Part shown: piece by piece, positions 1 through 10,580 of the stretch
Layout: each line of letters starts with the position of its first letter
Position numbering within the stretch: the stretch's first letter is position 1
Source of the DNA: Apium graveolens
Taxonomy: Eukaryota; Streptophyta; Magnoliopsida; Apiales; Apiaceae
NCBI RefSeq assembly: GCF_009905375.1
Contig: NC_133650.1
Span: 62,189,669 to 62,253,668, forward strand
DNA length: 64,000 bases
Reading direction: 5' to 3'
Position numbers and translations under genes: made by a program
Notes under the pieces: model-generated
Database searches by the model: none
Seen by the model: the letters and a program-made list of their open reading frames with translations, nothing else
What the model was told of the DNA's origin: nothing

Positions 1-1824
1 TTGTAGAGGTGCATGTCCAGAAGGACCAGCTTCATCAGCATCTGCATTTGTAGCAGCATCACCAGTATCATCAGCATTTGCAGCATCAGAACTTACAGAG
101 TTAACATCCTCTGATAAAAGAACAGTATGAAAGGCTATTGAGGCTTCAAAATCATCCTCTAAGTACTGATCTGCTTCCAAGTTCTGATCAACAGCCATAT
201 TCTGATGCTCACCTATAGTCTGATCTTCAATGTCCAGATTCAGAGAGGGTGTTGTAGACAATTCTGGAATTTTATTAGCATCATGAATTGGTGTTGTTGA
301 TGGATTGATTGGAGCTGGTGGAGCTTCTAAGTAGAGAACCTCAGGAACAATTAGTTTGTGAATATCAATCTCAGCACTTGTGCCTGGGTCTGCAGTAGAT
401 ACTGGTTCATTTACAGGAGACACAGGTGGTGTTGATACTTTATCTTGAGCAGTTTCCTGAGTTGGTGACAATGGAGGTGTAGATGCAGTGGCTTCAGCAC
501 ATTCTGGCTCTTTTGAGATCAGAGATTCCTGATCTCCTTCCTTAGCTGCTGCATCCACATCCTCTGAAACTGACTCAGCCATGTACCTTTGTACTCTCTG
601 TTTCTTGTATCTCTTTGAAGGTGGAGATTCCTTGGGAGTTTCAGCAGAATACATCCTTCTAAGCCTTTTGAGAAGCTTAGAACCCCCAATTCCAGTATCC
701 TTCTGAGAAGAGACCTTCTCAGCTTCTGTGACAACAGGTTCTGACACAGAAACCTGTTCCTCACTGTCTGACTCATCTCTCAGAACAATCCTCCTTCTCT
801 TCTGTGGTGTCTGAGGTACAGTCTTTGTCCTCTTGGGCTTTGAAGATGAAAGCCTCACAGTATGTGCTGATGATGAAGGTTGAGATATCTGTGAAGGTTT
901 GATATATGTTCTGATAGAGGGTTGAGTAGGTTGAGGTGTATATATGGTATGTTCTGATGGTTGTTGTGGTGTCTGGGATGTGTTGGTGGGTTGAACATCA
1001 GGATAAACAGATCTGTAGGTTTGAGGATCAGCATTTACCAGGATCTGTTTTACAGACTGAGGTATCTATAAGGGTCTAACCACCTTTTTCTTAAGGTCAG
1101 CATTTACCAAGTCATTAAAAGCCCGTTTTGCAAGTTTAAAGGGTGGAAATAAGTCAGTAGTAGGTTGGGGTTCATCAGCACAACAGAAGTTATATATAAG
1201 CTGACAGAATCTAGCAAAGTATACTACATTCCTATCTTCTGTCATCCTATCCCCTATAAAACCTAGAACAGGTCTTGTAAAATCAAAATGAGTTTGGTGA
1301 ATAATAGCATACCCGATGTGTTGACTCATAATTGGAATGGCATCAAAGTTGGAACACTTATTGGAGAATGCCTTAGTGATGCAGTCGAAGAAAAAGCTCC
1401 ATTCCTTTCTGATATGTGTTCTTTTCAACTGTCCAAGCCTGGCCAAACTCTTCTCATACCCCAAATTGGCCATGAGCTGCTATAGAATAGGTTCCTCCGC
1501 TGTTGAGAAAATGCAGCCTTCTGGTAAGTGTAGAGCTTTACGAACTGCTCTAGGAGTTACCACATGCTCAACATCATTTACTTCAAAAATAATGCTTGGA
1601 GTACCAGTAGCACCACCATTATCAAAATGCCCAGTTCGCCAGAACGTCAGAACTTGTTGGCTTGAAATTACTTGAGGTTGGGTCAACGCATACCCAATCT
1701 CACTGTGTGCTAGAAGATCTTGCACAAAGTGCAAATCAGATGGAGCTTCAGCATGGTTCAAGATTGCAGCATAGTTGTTGGGTACAAACTTGGCTCCATC
1801 TATAATTAAATCCTTAGGTGCCAT
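1..1824 (-). pseudogene. S2 ORF3 (Sirevirus post-pol ORF, 'env-like' position), partial
   Basis: Starts at ATG 1824-1822 (MAPKDLI...) and is open in one frame to the window edge, about 608 codons, apart from two TAG stops at 1480-1482 and 1066-1068. Residues 1-250 are a globular domain including MANLGYEKSL and EWSFFF, similar to a domain often found in plant retroelement ORFs. Then comes a Pro/Gln/Thr-rich stretch (about 255-310), a basic patch (KPKRTKTV and QKRRRI) that could be a nuclear localisation signal, and a long acidic Ser/Thr/Pro-rich region. No signal peptide or membrane-spanning segment is visible in this part. The start matches ORF3 of S3 (61681), which begins with nearly the same residues. 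Its function is unknown; the 'envelope-like' label rests on position only. Confidence 0.8.
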
Positions 1825-1973
1825 GAGAAAAATTGAGAAATAAGGTTGCCTGTAAGGTGTTTGATAAAATGTCTGTATGAAAAAGCGTCAGGATATGAGA
1901 GAGAATAGTAGGAAAAAGAGAGAGATAAAATGTTAAAGTAAATAAAAGATTTTAGAATCCTTTCTCTCTTTTA

Positions 1974-1979
1974 CTTATA
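1974..1979 (-). promoter_or_regulatory. TATA-like element upstream of S2 ORF3
   Basis: On the minus strand TATAAG stands about 150 nt before the ORF3 ATG and is followed by a CT-rich leader. S3 has TATATATA at the same distance before its ORF3 (61514), also followed by a CT-rich leader. The conserved placement suggests an internal promoter for ORF3, but this is inference. Confidence 0.45.
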
Positions 1980-2589
1980 CACGGTAGAAAAAGTAACCGT
2001 TGGACACCTGTCAGATATGCAGCAGTAAAGGATAATTAATGGGCACGTGAATACAGTAATCATTGTTTATCACATGCAGTTTTTCAAGGAAAAACTGTTC
2101 CACTTACCAAGTAATCCCATTAATTAAGGTAGTTCAGTTTTAGTTTAAAATTTAAAACTGTTCGCACTTAATAAATTATTTTTACTTCGAGACCAATATT
2201 CTGTAAAGATATGACCAATTAGAGTATGACCGTAAAGAAACCAAGTAGCAAATATTGACACGTCAGAATCAGAACTTGATTTGTATAAGAGTTAAAATGG
2301 TCATCAGAATATGGGTAAATCAGGATTTATAAATGCATCAGAATATTAAACGACTCAGAGACAAAATCTTGCATAAATATAAAATTTCATTAATATATTG
2401 AGCAAATACATTCCATGAAATTTAAATTACATCACAAAAGTACAAGATTGTCCTAAGCTACAATTCTTAACATCAACAACTTTTGTCCTAAGCTTTAGAA
2501 GCCAGAAAAAGCTGACAGTGAAGAGATTCAGGAAGGAGAAACTATTTCTTCTTTCTACTTTCAACAAAAAGAACATCGAGACGAATGAT

Positions 2590-2781
2590 TCACTCCTGCT
2601 GTCGGAGACGACAGAGATTTAGATCTCTTCGGACTGTCATCAGATCACGTTTAATGATCTCTGGAAATTGAATCGAGAGATTGTGAGGGATGTTGTCGAT
2701 AGGGTATGGAGTTGGAATTCCATTGAGAAAGACATGTACTGTCTCAGTACCATAATTGTAAAACCATCCAAACGCAGCTAT
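2590..2781 (-). CDS. Small accessory ORF in S2 between pol and ORF3 (63 codons, start codon ATA)
   Basis: A minus-strand frame runs from an ATA at 2781-2779 to TGA at 2592-2590. It begins IAAFGWFYNYGTET and ends CRLRQQE, with a compact mix of aromatic, proline and basic residues typical of coding DNA. It is about 75 nt downstream of a perfect TATATAAACC, with a CT-rich leader between, much like the ORF3 leader. The sequence before the frame (caccacaa) would be a good plant start context if the first codon had been ATG, so an ATG-to-ATA change is suspected. I do not recognise the product. It is absent from S3 at the equivalent place, and S1 is truncated before it. It could be chance, but ORF, leader and TATA box together argue for a real, now damaged, gene. 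Confidence 0.4.
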   Translation of the reverse strand: MAAFGWFYNYGTETVHVFLNGIPTPYPIDNIPHNLSIQFPEIIKRDLMTVRRDLNLCRLRQQE

Positions 2782-2853
2782 TTGTGGTGATAAGAATAAG
2801 TCGAGAGTGAGTTTTTGAGAAAATGAGAGATGTGCTGGCTGGAATGAAGTGTT

Positions 2854-2863
2854 GGTTTATATA
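2854..2863 (-). promoter_or_regulatory. TATA box upstream of the small S2 ORF
   Basis: TATATAAACC on the minus strand, followed by a pyrimidine-rich leader (with CATCTCTCATTTTCTC) and then the 63-codon frame. It is a stronger TATA match than the one before ORF3. Confidence 0.45.
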
Positions 2864-4213
2864 GCCAATGGAATGTCAGGAGACACAAGGAAAATTTAAT
2901 GATTATAGGTAGAAATAATTCTACCTCGTCTCCCTAGACTGATGAAAATAAAAACAGCCATTGGTAGTGTAAAACAGGATTTAATGCGCACATGAAACAA
3001 GTAAGAATTACTGTGCATGGACATGTACCATTAACCCTCATTGTATTGACTGTTAATATCTCACACAAACATATTCTGATTTTAAATAAGACTATTTTAG
3101 ATTTTAACCACAATTAAGTCAAGTAAAGAATCAGAGTGTAATATCAGAACTTAGACTTATATCAGAACTTAACAGTCATCAGAACATGATTTCTCAACTC
3201 GAAAAGTAAATGCCTATTTCTGCAATGCTTCAACAAATTCTGATTTCATTTCTTTAGAACTTAATCATCAGAACTTCCATCATAACTTGTCCTCAGAATT
3301 TATGCAATCTGACACATAAACTGTTCATCGAAAACATCATTTATCACCACAGTAATTTTCATCATTCATATGGAGTGTATGTGTGTGCAGTAAGCTAAAT
3401 ATCAGATAAAGATTAAAGTCTGATTCACTTCAATATATCTTAAAAAATAAGGCATAACTAAGAACTTTGCTCCAAACCTGTCATGATTCTGAAGTCTACT
3501 TTAGAATGAGTTCATGCATGAGTCCACCTCAACTGTTTTATACTTATTTTATGCATCTTTTGAAATTCCAGTTTACAGTGGCTTCTCAGTGTAAGTGAGT
3601 CACGAATGCTTATCAGAATTTATGCAATTATCATAGTATTTCTCCAGTAATCATAGAGTGTGAAAAGTCACCAAGAAAAATATTTATTTTTTTGCTTTTC
3701 TGATGCATATTACCTAATACCAGCAATGCACTTGGGTCTTCCCTTCCACAGTTTTTACTCTAGATCTCAAAGGAGTACCTGATATTTAATCTTTTTCTTT
3801 TCCTTTTCTTTTGATAAGTGAGGCTTATCAGCACTTAGTACCTTCACCAGATTTACTAACATCAGAACTTAACAGATGAAAAACATTATTCTAGTTGTTG
3901 ACTTAGTAATAAGTTAGAGAAAGTAAACTTAACTAAGCTCAATATCAGAATTTGCTTGTGTCAATAGATTTCCACATAAATAATTACTTCTAACATGGGA
4001 TTTGTTAGTATATAAAAGACTACTAGGTCAGCATGTAGCATATTTATCCTCATTGGATCGAATAATCACAGACACATGCATATCACTATCAGAGTTTAGA
4101 GATTCACATCAGACAACAATCAGTACTTAAGCAATTTTCAATAAGCACAGAATATACAAAGATAGTAATATCTGTAAATACTGATCATAAAGTCTGATGC
4201 GTCAGAACAAAAA

Positions 4214-7200
4214 TTAAGCAGATTTAGAGAAAAAACCTGAAACCATTCCAAGTTCATTTACCAATCTTGTAAAAGTAGCTTCACACAGTGGTTTGGTGAA
4301 GATATCTGCTAGTTGTTGATCTGTTGGAACAAAGTGCAATTCCACTGTACTTTCATCCACATGTTCCCTTATGAAGTGATACCTAATGCTGATGTGCTTT
4401 GTCATTGAGTGTTGAACTGGATTACCTATCATAGCAGTAGCACTTTGATTATCACAGTAAATAGGGATTTTAAAATATGTTAACCCATAATCCAGTAACT
4501 GATTCTTCATCCAAAGAATCTGTGCACAACAGCTTCCTACAACAATGTATTATGCTTCTGCAGTTGATGTGGAAATTGACTTTTGTTTCTTGCTAAACCA
4601 AGAAACCAATCTGCCTCCAAGAAATTGGTAGCTTCCACTTGTGCTTTTCCTGTCAATTTTGCAACCTGCAAAATCTGCATCTGAGTAACCTATTAGTTTA
4701 AAGTCTGATTCTCTGGGATACCACAATCCCAGATCAGCTGTTCCCTTAAGATACTTGAAAATTCTTTTCACAGCTGTTAAGTGAGGATCTCTTGGATCTG
4801 CTTAAAATCTTGCACAAAGACAGGTAGCATATATGATATCAGGTCTACTAGCAGTTAGATAGAGTAGAGAGCCAATCATACCTCTGTAATCAGTAATATC
4901 TATTGATTTACCAGTATCCTAATCCAATTTTGTTGTAGTGGCCATGGGAGTGGATGCACTTGAACAATCTTGCATTCAAAATTTCTTCAGCAAATTTCTG
5001 GTGTACTTGGTTTGACAAATAAAAATGCCTTCTTCATTCTGCTTGACTTGAAGGCCCAGAAAATAGCTAATTTCCCCCATCATACTCATTTGATATCTTG
5101 ACTGCATCAGTTTGGCAAACTTCTTGCAAAGTCTATCATTTGTAGAACCAAAGATGATATCATCAACATATATCTGAACCAAAAGTAAGTCCTTTTCATG
5201 GTTGAGGTAGAATAGTGTTTTGTCTATAGTTCCTCTGTTGAATCCACTTTCCAGAAGAAACTGAGCTAAAGTCTCATACCATGCTCTTGGAGCTTGCTTA
5301 AGGCCATAAAGTGATTTATCAAGCCTGTAGACATGATTAGGATAATTGGGATCTACAAAGCCTGGAGGTTGTTCGACATATACTTCCTCTTCTAATTCTC
5401 CATTGAGAAAAGCACTTTTCACATCCATTTGAAAGACAGTAAACTTTTTGTGAGCAGCATAAGCCAAAAATATCCTTATGGCTTCCAATCTAGCAACTAG
5501 TGCAAATGTTTCATCATAATCAATTCCCTCCTGTTGAGAATATCCTTTTGCAACCAACCTTGCTTTATTCCTTGTAATTATGCCATCACTATCAGTTTTG
5601 TTTCTGAACACCCACTTTGTACCAACAACAGATCTGTTCTTTGGTCTTGACACTAGGGTCCAGACTTTGTTTCTTTCAAAATCATTTAACTCTTCCTACA
5701 TTGCTTGTACCCAATCAGCATCTTGAAGAGCTTCTTCCACTTTCTTTGGTTCAGTCTGAGAAAGAAAAGAATTATAGAGACATTCACTTGAAGTAGTTGT
5801 TCTAGTTCTGACACCTGCATCAGGATTTCCAATAATTAAGTCAGGTGTATGTGATTTAGTCCACTTCCTTGCAGATGGAAGGTTTTCTCTAGAACTGGAT
5901 GCTCCCCCATGATCCATGCCATCTTCATCAATATTTTCTGATGCTCCCCCTGAAACTATGCTCTCTGAGTTGGATTCTTCAGAATTTAAGTTTTCAGATC
6001 TATCAGAACTTGGTTTATCAGAACTTGATGAATCAGAACTTGAAGAGCAAGTTGTATGTTCTGATATTTCTTCAGATGTGGTTATATCTTCAGTATGCTC
6101 CCCCTGCACAGGTGCATCTTCCTTTGATGTAGTCACCACTGTTTCAATAACATCAGAGTTTAATCCATCAGAGTTTGCAGTATCAGGATTTAGACTGTCA
6201 GGATTTTCAGTATCAGAATTTAAGTCTTCATTTTTGAATCTCAGCTGATCATGATCATTGAAATCTTCAAGTCCAGTAATATTCATTTCATCAAAGGAGA
6301 CATTGATAGATTCCATGACAACCCTTGTTCTTAAATTGTAGACTCTGAAGGCTTTTGTGGAAAGTGGATATCCAACAAAAATTCCTTCATCAGCTTTTAA
6401 GTCAAATTTGGATAAATGTTCAGGATGAGTCTTAAGAACAAAACACTTGCATCCAAATACATGAAAATACTTCAGATTTGGCTTCTTTTTCTTCACCATC
6501 TCATATGGTTTCTTTCCTTGCTTGTTAATGAGTGTTGCATTCTGAGTAAAACAAGCAGTCTGCACAGCTTCAGCCCAAAAATAGGTTGAAAGCTTTGCTT
6601 CATCAAGCATAGTTCATGCAGCTTCAATAAGAGTTCTATTTTTCCTTTCAATAACTCCATTTTGCTGTGGAGTTCCAGGAGTAGAAAATTCCTACTTGAT
6701 TCCATGGTCTTTGCAGAACTCTTCCATTGTCAAATTCTTGAACTCAGTGCCATTATCACTTCTTATTATCTTCACAGAATCTTTGACCAATTTATCCAGT
6801 TGCTTGACGTGATCAATCAAGATAGATGCAATTTCACTTTTTGTGTGCAAGAAATACACCCATGTGTATCTGATGAACTCATCCACTATGACCATAGCAT
6901 ATTTCTTCTTTGCAATAGATATGACATTCACTGGACCAAATAGATCAACATGTAGTAGGTGATAAGGCTCAAGAATTGATGATTCAGTCTTACTCTTGAA
7001 TGGAGATTTTCTTTGTTTAGCCTTCTGACAAGAATCACAAAGGCCATCAGGAGTAAATACTGACTTTGGCAGTCCTCTCACAAGATCTTTCTTGACTAGT
7101 TCATTTATATTGTTGGAATTTAAATGAGAGAGTTTCTTGTGCCAGTTCCAGCTTTCTTCAATTGATGCTCTACTCATCAGACAGATTGCAGAACCATCAG

Positions 7201-7564
7201 TACTTGTTGAAAGCTTGGCTTCATAAATGTTACCATGCCTGTATCCTTTCAGAACAACTTTGCCTGTAGATTTGCTTACAATTTCACAGTGTTCTTCAAA
7301 GAAATCCACATGATAACTTATGTCACAGATTTGACTAACACTCAGCAGATTGTGTTTAAGTCCTGAGACCAGAGCTACTTCTTTAATGATGACATTCCCA
7401 AGATTGATATTGCCATATCCCAATATTTTTCCAATGTTGCCATCTCCATAAGAAACACTTGGGCCAGCCTTCTTCACAAAATCTGATAGCAGGGCTTTAT
7501 TTCCAGTCATATGTCCTGAACATCCACTGTCCAGAACTAGGATGTTTTTCCTGTTGCCCTGCAA
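4214..7564 (-). pseudogene. pol: S2 pol: protease, integrase, reverse transcriptase, RNase H
   Basis: One minus-strand frame carries, in order: aspartic protease (LDSGCSGHM near residue 11), the GAG-pre-integrase zinc domain (HKKLSHL, later CDSCQKAKQ), integrase core (HVDLFGPV, IRSDNGTEF), a long Ser/Asp/Asn/Glu-rich linker, RT ([25 protein letters not shown], catalytic YVDDIIFGS) and RNase H (SWFSKKQKSISTSTAEA, YCDNQSA), ending FSKSA. In-frame stops are at 6692, 6614, 5696, 4976, 4919, 4802 and 4550, with no frameshift. Several are Gln or Arg codons turned into stops by C-to-T change. It follows gag after a double stop in the same frame. The protein would make and integrate cDNA of the element; this copy is inactive. 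Confidence 0.93.
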
Positions 7565-7579
7565 TCACAAAGACCACTA
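7565..7579 (-). other. gag/pol junction: in-frame TAG ... TGA double stop (S2)
   Basis: The gag frame ends with TAG (7579-7577). After TGG TCT TTG comes TGA (7567-7565), and pol continues in the same frame with TTG CAG GGC. The same series of codons occurs in S1 (14502-14488) and S3 (56792-56806). The sequence also ends in TGATTGCAG before GG, resembling a 3' splice site. Confidence 0.75.
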
Positions 7580-9916
7580 ATTATTAGTTTTAATGACCCA
7601 GACTTGCTTGGATCCTGTGGCCTTATTAAGTTTACTAACATTTGCAGCGGATTTAGCATCCGAGTTTATGTTAACATTTTTCTTATCAGCATTTATACTA
7701 TCAGACTTTCTATCAGAACTTACACTAGAAGGATCAATGCTGACTTTCTTTAAAGAAGGTTTTATTTGATAATAATCATAGTACAAACTATGATATTCCT
7801 TACAAGTATAAATGGAATGTCATAAACTACCACAATGAAAACAAGGATTTTGTGGCCTATATCTAACAGACTGACTCTTAACTCCTGACTTTGAAGGTAA
7901 GTAGTTTATGTTCTTATTCTTCCTGCAAAAAGAAGCCAGATGGTTAGAACTTCCACAGTTATGACATGTTTTTCTAGGAGCATTAGGAACAGGCTTATAA
8001 TCATTGATTTTATTTATACCTTCCTTTCCATTCCTATTTTTCCTAGGAGACTTTACCTTGTTTATATTCTTTACATCTTTCAGCTTATGCTTAAGCTGCT
8101 TCTTTGTCATTAAACCTACGTTTACTTCAGTTGTCCTTTCTTGTTTTAGTTTGTCAGAAGTTAATTCCTCTTTAACTTCTAATTTCTCAGTATCAGACTT
8201 TACAGGTACAAACTTAACAGGTTTTAGCTTTGGCTTTTGTTTTACAACTATAGGCTTAATTTCTACAGTTCCTTTATCATTCTTATCATCCCCATAACCT
8301 AAGCCCTCTTTCCAGTTTCCACTACTTAACAAATTCTGAGTTGTTCTGCCAGAGTTAGTCCATGTCCTGATAATCTCTCTTTCCTTTTCTAACTCAGTCT
8401 TTAGAGATTCATTCATTTTAAGTACTTCATCCCTAACATATAAAGCATCATCTCTATCTTTCTAAGTTTGATGGAATATGACTAACTCTTTTTCTAAATA
8501 ATCATTCCTCTTTTTACAAGCAAGATTTTCAGAAGTTAATCTTTCACATGTTAAAGTTTGATCTCTGTAACTAATAAACATGGTTTTAAGATATCTTCTC
8601 AACTCATTAATATCATCAGTATGAAAGGCATAAGTAGTTTGAGGTACCTTTAACTCAGCAGCTTCAGAACTGCTATAAGCATTTGCCATATCAGCATTTA
8701 CCATCAAGGCATAGTTCTCCTCACTTTCAGAATCTGAAGTGTCTGTCCAGCTTTTCTTCTTTGTGACAAGAGCCTTGCCTTTGTCACTCTTCATTTTCTT
8801 GCAATCAGGAGATATGTGGCTTTTCTCACCACAGTTGTAGCGTTTGATGTTTGAGTGATCTCCTCTGTCAGACTTCCCTCCTTTGCCTTCAGATTTTCTG
8901 AACTTCTTCTTATCAGAACTTGCACCTTTCCTGGAAAACCTCTTTCCCTTCCTGAACTTCCTGTATACAATCCTTGTGATTCCTTTCACCATAAGAGCAC
9001 ACAGCTTCATCATCTCTTCATCAGCATCCATCCCAGGCAAGCTTTCAGTTTTTGAGTCATAATCACTATCAGTACTTGATGACTCAGTATCAGACTTTGT
9101 GAAGAGCGCTTTTCCCTTGCCTTTCTTTGAGGTAGCTGCCTTGGGGGATTCTTCTTCAGCCTTATTAGCAACCGTCCTTGACTTTCCTCCTTTTCTCTTG
9201 CTTCTTTGTTCCATCTCAAGATCATGAGTCTTGAGCATCCCATAAATTTCATCAATAGTTGTTTCTTCAAGATTATAGTTGTCTCTTATAATTGTTGCCT
9301 TCAAATCCCAACTTTCAGGAAGAGCTAACAGGAATTTAAGGTTTGAATCTTTAATATCATACTCCTTATCAACTAGTGACAAATTATTCAAGAGTTTGAC
9401 AAATCTATCATATAAATCAGTCAATGACTCATTAGGCTTTGAGTCAAAGTGTTCATACTCTTGAGTGAGTATTGTCTTCCTGTTCTTCTTAATCAAATCA
9501 GTTCCCTAGCACCTTGTCTCCAAGGCATCCCATATCTCCTTTGCAGTCTTGCAGTTAATTACCCTGTTTGACATTACATTATCAATGGCACTATGCAGCA
9601 AATGTCGTACCTTAGCATCCTTGGCAATTGAAGCAATATCTTCAGCAGTATAATCACTCTTCTCCTTTGGTACAGACTTTGTTGCTTCACCTGCAACTAC
9701 AACAACGAGTTTTGTTGGCTTGTGAGGTCCTTCATGGATTCTGTCAAGATATTATAGATCAGTAGGTTCCAGAAACATAGTCATCCTCACCTTCTATATG
9801 GGATATTCAGATGGCTTCAGTATGGGAACTCTAATAGCCTCATATCGACTATGGATTTGAGTCTTTGGTGGTTCTTCAGTTTTGGTGGGCTTGGTTGGAG
9901 TTTCTGCTTCAGACAT
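7577..9916 (-). pseudogene. gag: S2 gag: capsid/nucleocapsid with three CCHC knuckles
   Basis: ATG at 9916-9914 (MSEAETPTKP). The N-terminal half has the copia Gag (UBN2-type) fold signature EIWDALE and the run from YEHFDSK through LPESWDLKATIIRDNY. A charged stretch and a first zinc knuckle follow (near 8820-8850; the first Cys reads as RYNCGEKSHISPDC), then a coil-rich region, then two more knuckles (CHNCGSSNHLASFC and CFHCGSL-HSIYTC). It ends KQVWVIKTNN. In-frame stops: 9794, 9752, 9506, 8462 and 7820 (the last changes Trp to stop inside the third knuckle). Gag packages the RNA and forms the virus-like particle in the cytoplasm. Frame is preserved throughout, so damage is by substitution only. 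Confidence 0.9.
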
Positions 9917-9958
9917 GATTATTTTTGGATCTTAAAATGTTTGTGTGTTAACAGATAG

Positions 9959-9970
9959 GTTGTGATACCA
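9959..9970 (-). other. S2 primer-binding site (mutated)
   Basis: Two bases inside the LTR edge, the minus strand reads TGGTATCACAAC where the intact form (S1, S3) is TGGTATCAGAGC, complementary to the 3' end of plant initiator tRNA-Met. Two of twelve positions differ. Confidence 0.75.
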
Positions 9971-9972
9971 CT

Positions 9973-10580
9973 TGTTAGGTCACACACACTGTAGAAGGGG
10001 GTTGAATACAGTGTATAGCACAATCAAATCGAATTCAAATAACATAAATAACAGAAAATAAACTTTATTCAATGCAATAAACTCTGTTACAATATGGAAC
10101 TGTTCTCTCCCAGTGATGAACAAAATATCACGAGAGCTGCTAGGGTTACAATTAATAATATTCTCGATAATGATAACACTTATAGTATAAACCCTATGTT
10201 TGTGTTTATATACTACACAGCTACAAGATAATCGCTAATTGATATTGAATATAATTCTGCTTCCTAAAATATATCAATCAGTTATCTTTTCTTCCAAGTA
10301 TTCCATTCTTCATAGAATTCCTTTTTCATGCATATCTCTTCTTACGTTTGTCTTGATCTTCTTTCCCTTTCAATCAGCCGCCTTCCTTATCTGAAAGTTT
10401 CCTTTAAGTTCTGATATTATCTCCTGATAAATATCTCCTGAAGCTTAAGTACTGATCACTTAAGTTCTGACTTCAGTATAAGTGCTGATTTCAGTTAAGT
10501 ATTGATTTGTCCTGTTTAAGTAAGATCTGAAAACTAAACATAAATCATATTAGACATGACATTATCAAATATATCTAACA
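9973..10580 (-). repeat. S2 5' LTR (608 bp)
   Basis: Read on minus it starts TGTTAGATATATTTG at 10580 and ends CCTAACA at 9973, giving the terminal inverted repeat TGTTAG/CTAACA. A TATA box (TATATAAA) is at about 10213-10206. The LTR contains several AAGTTCTGAT-like words. It resembles the S1 LTR (16906-17482) and S3 LTR (53856-54423) but differs in length and many bases. The matching 3' LTR is outside the window. Confidence 0.9.

Larger units (their letters stand above)
1825..4213 (-). other. S2 post-pol intergenic region
   Basis: This 2.4-kb stretch lies between the pol stop and ORF3. Its pol-proximal part (about 3600-4213) aligns by eye with the same region of S1 (10581-11106) and S3 (60184-60780), including a shared block around ACTCTAGATCTC and the purine/pyrimidine tract next to it. 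Many copies of the short word TCAGAACTT or its variants are scattered through it. About 2380-3180 is extra relative to S3 and holds the small ORF and TATA box listed separately. Confidence 0.7.
1..10580 (-). mobile_element. Sirevirus-type Ty1-copia retrotransposon S2, 5' part (3' end beyond window)
   Basis: Read on the minus strand this element has a 5' LTR (10580 to 9973), a damaged primer-binding site, gag (from 9916), pol (to 4214), a 2.4-kb post-pol stretch and ORF3 (from 1824, running off the window at 1). Order protease-integrase-RT-RNase H is diagnostic of Ty1-copia. A large third ORF after pol is the hallmark of the Sirevirus lineage. The ORF3 C-terminus, polypurine tract and 3' LTR lie left of the window. 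The 5' LTR abuts S1 sequence at 10581, so S2 appears to have inserted into S1 in the same orientation. It is the best preserved copia copy here: gag-pol is 5703 nt, an exact multiple of three, with only nonsense mutations seen. Confidence 0.9.

Noticed and set aside
5899..6248. Plus-strand frames opposite the S2 pol linker
   Set aside because: Shadow of the low-complexity Ser/Asp linker on the other strand.
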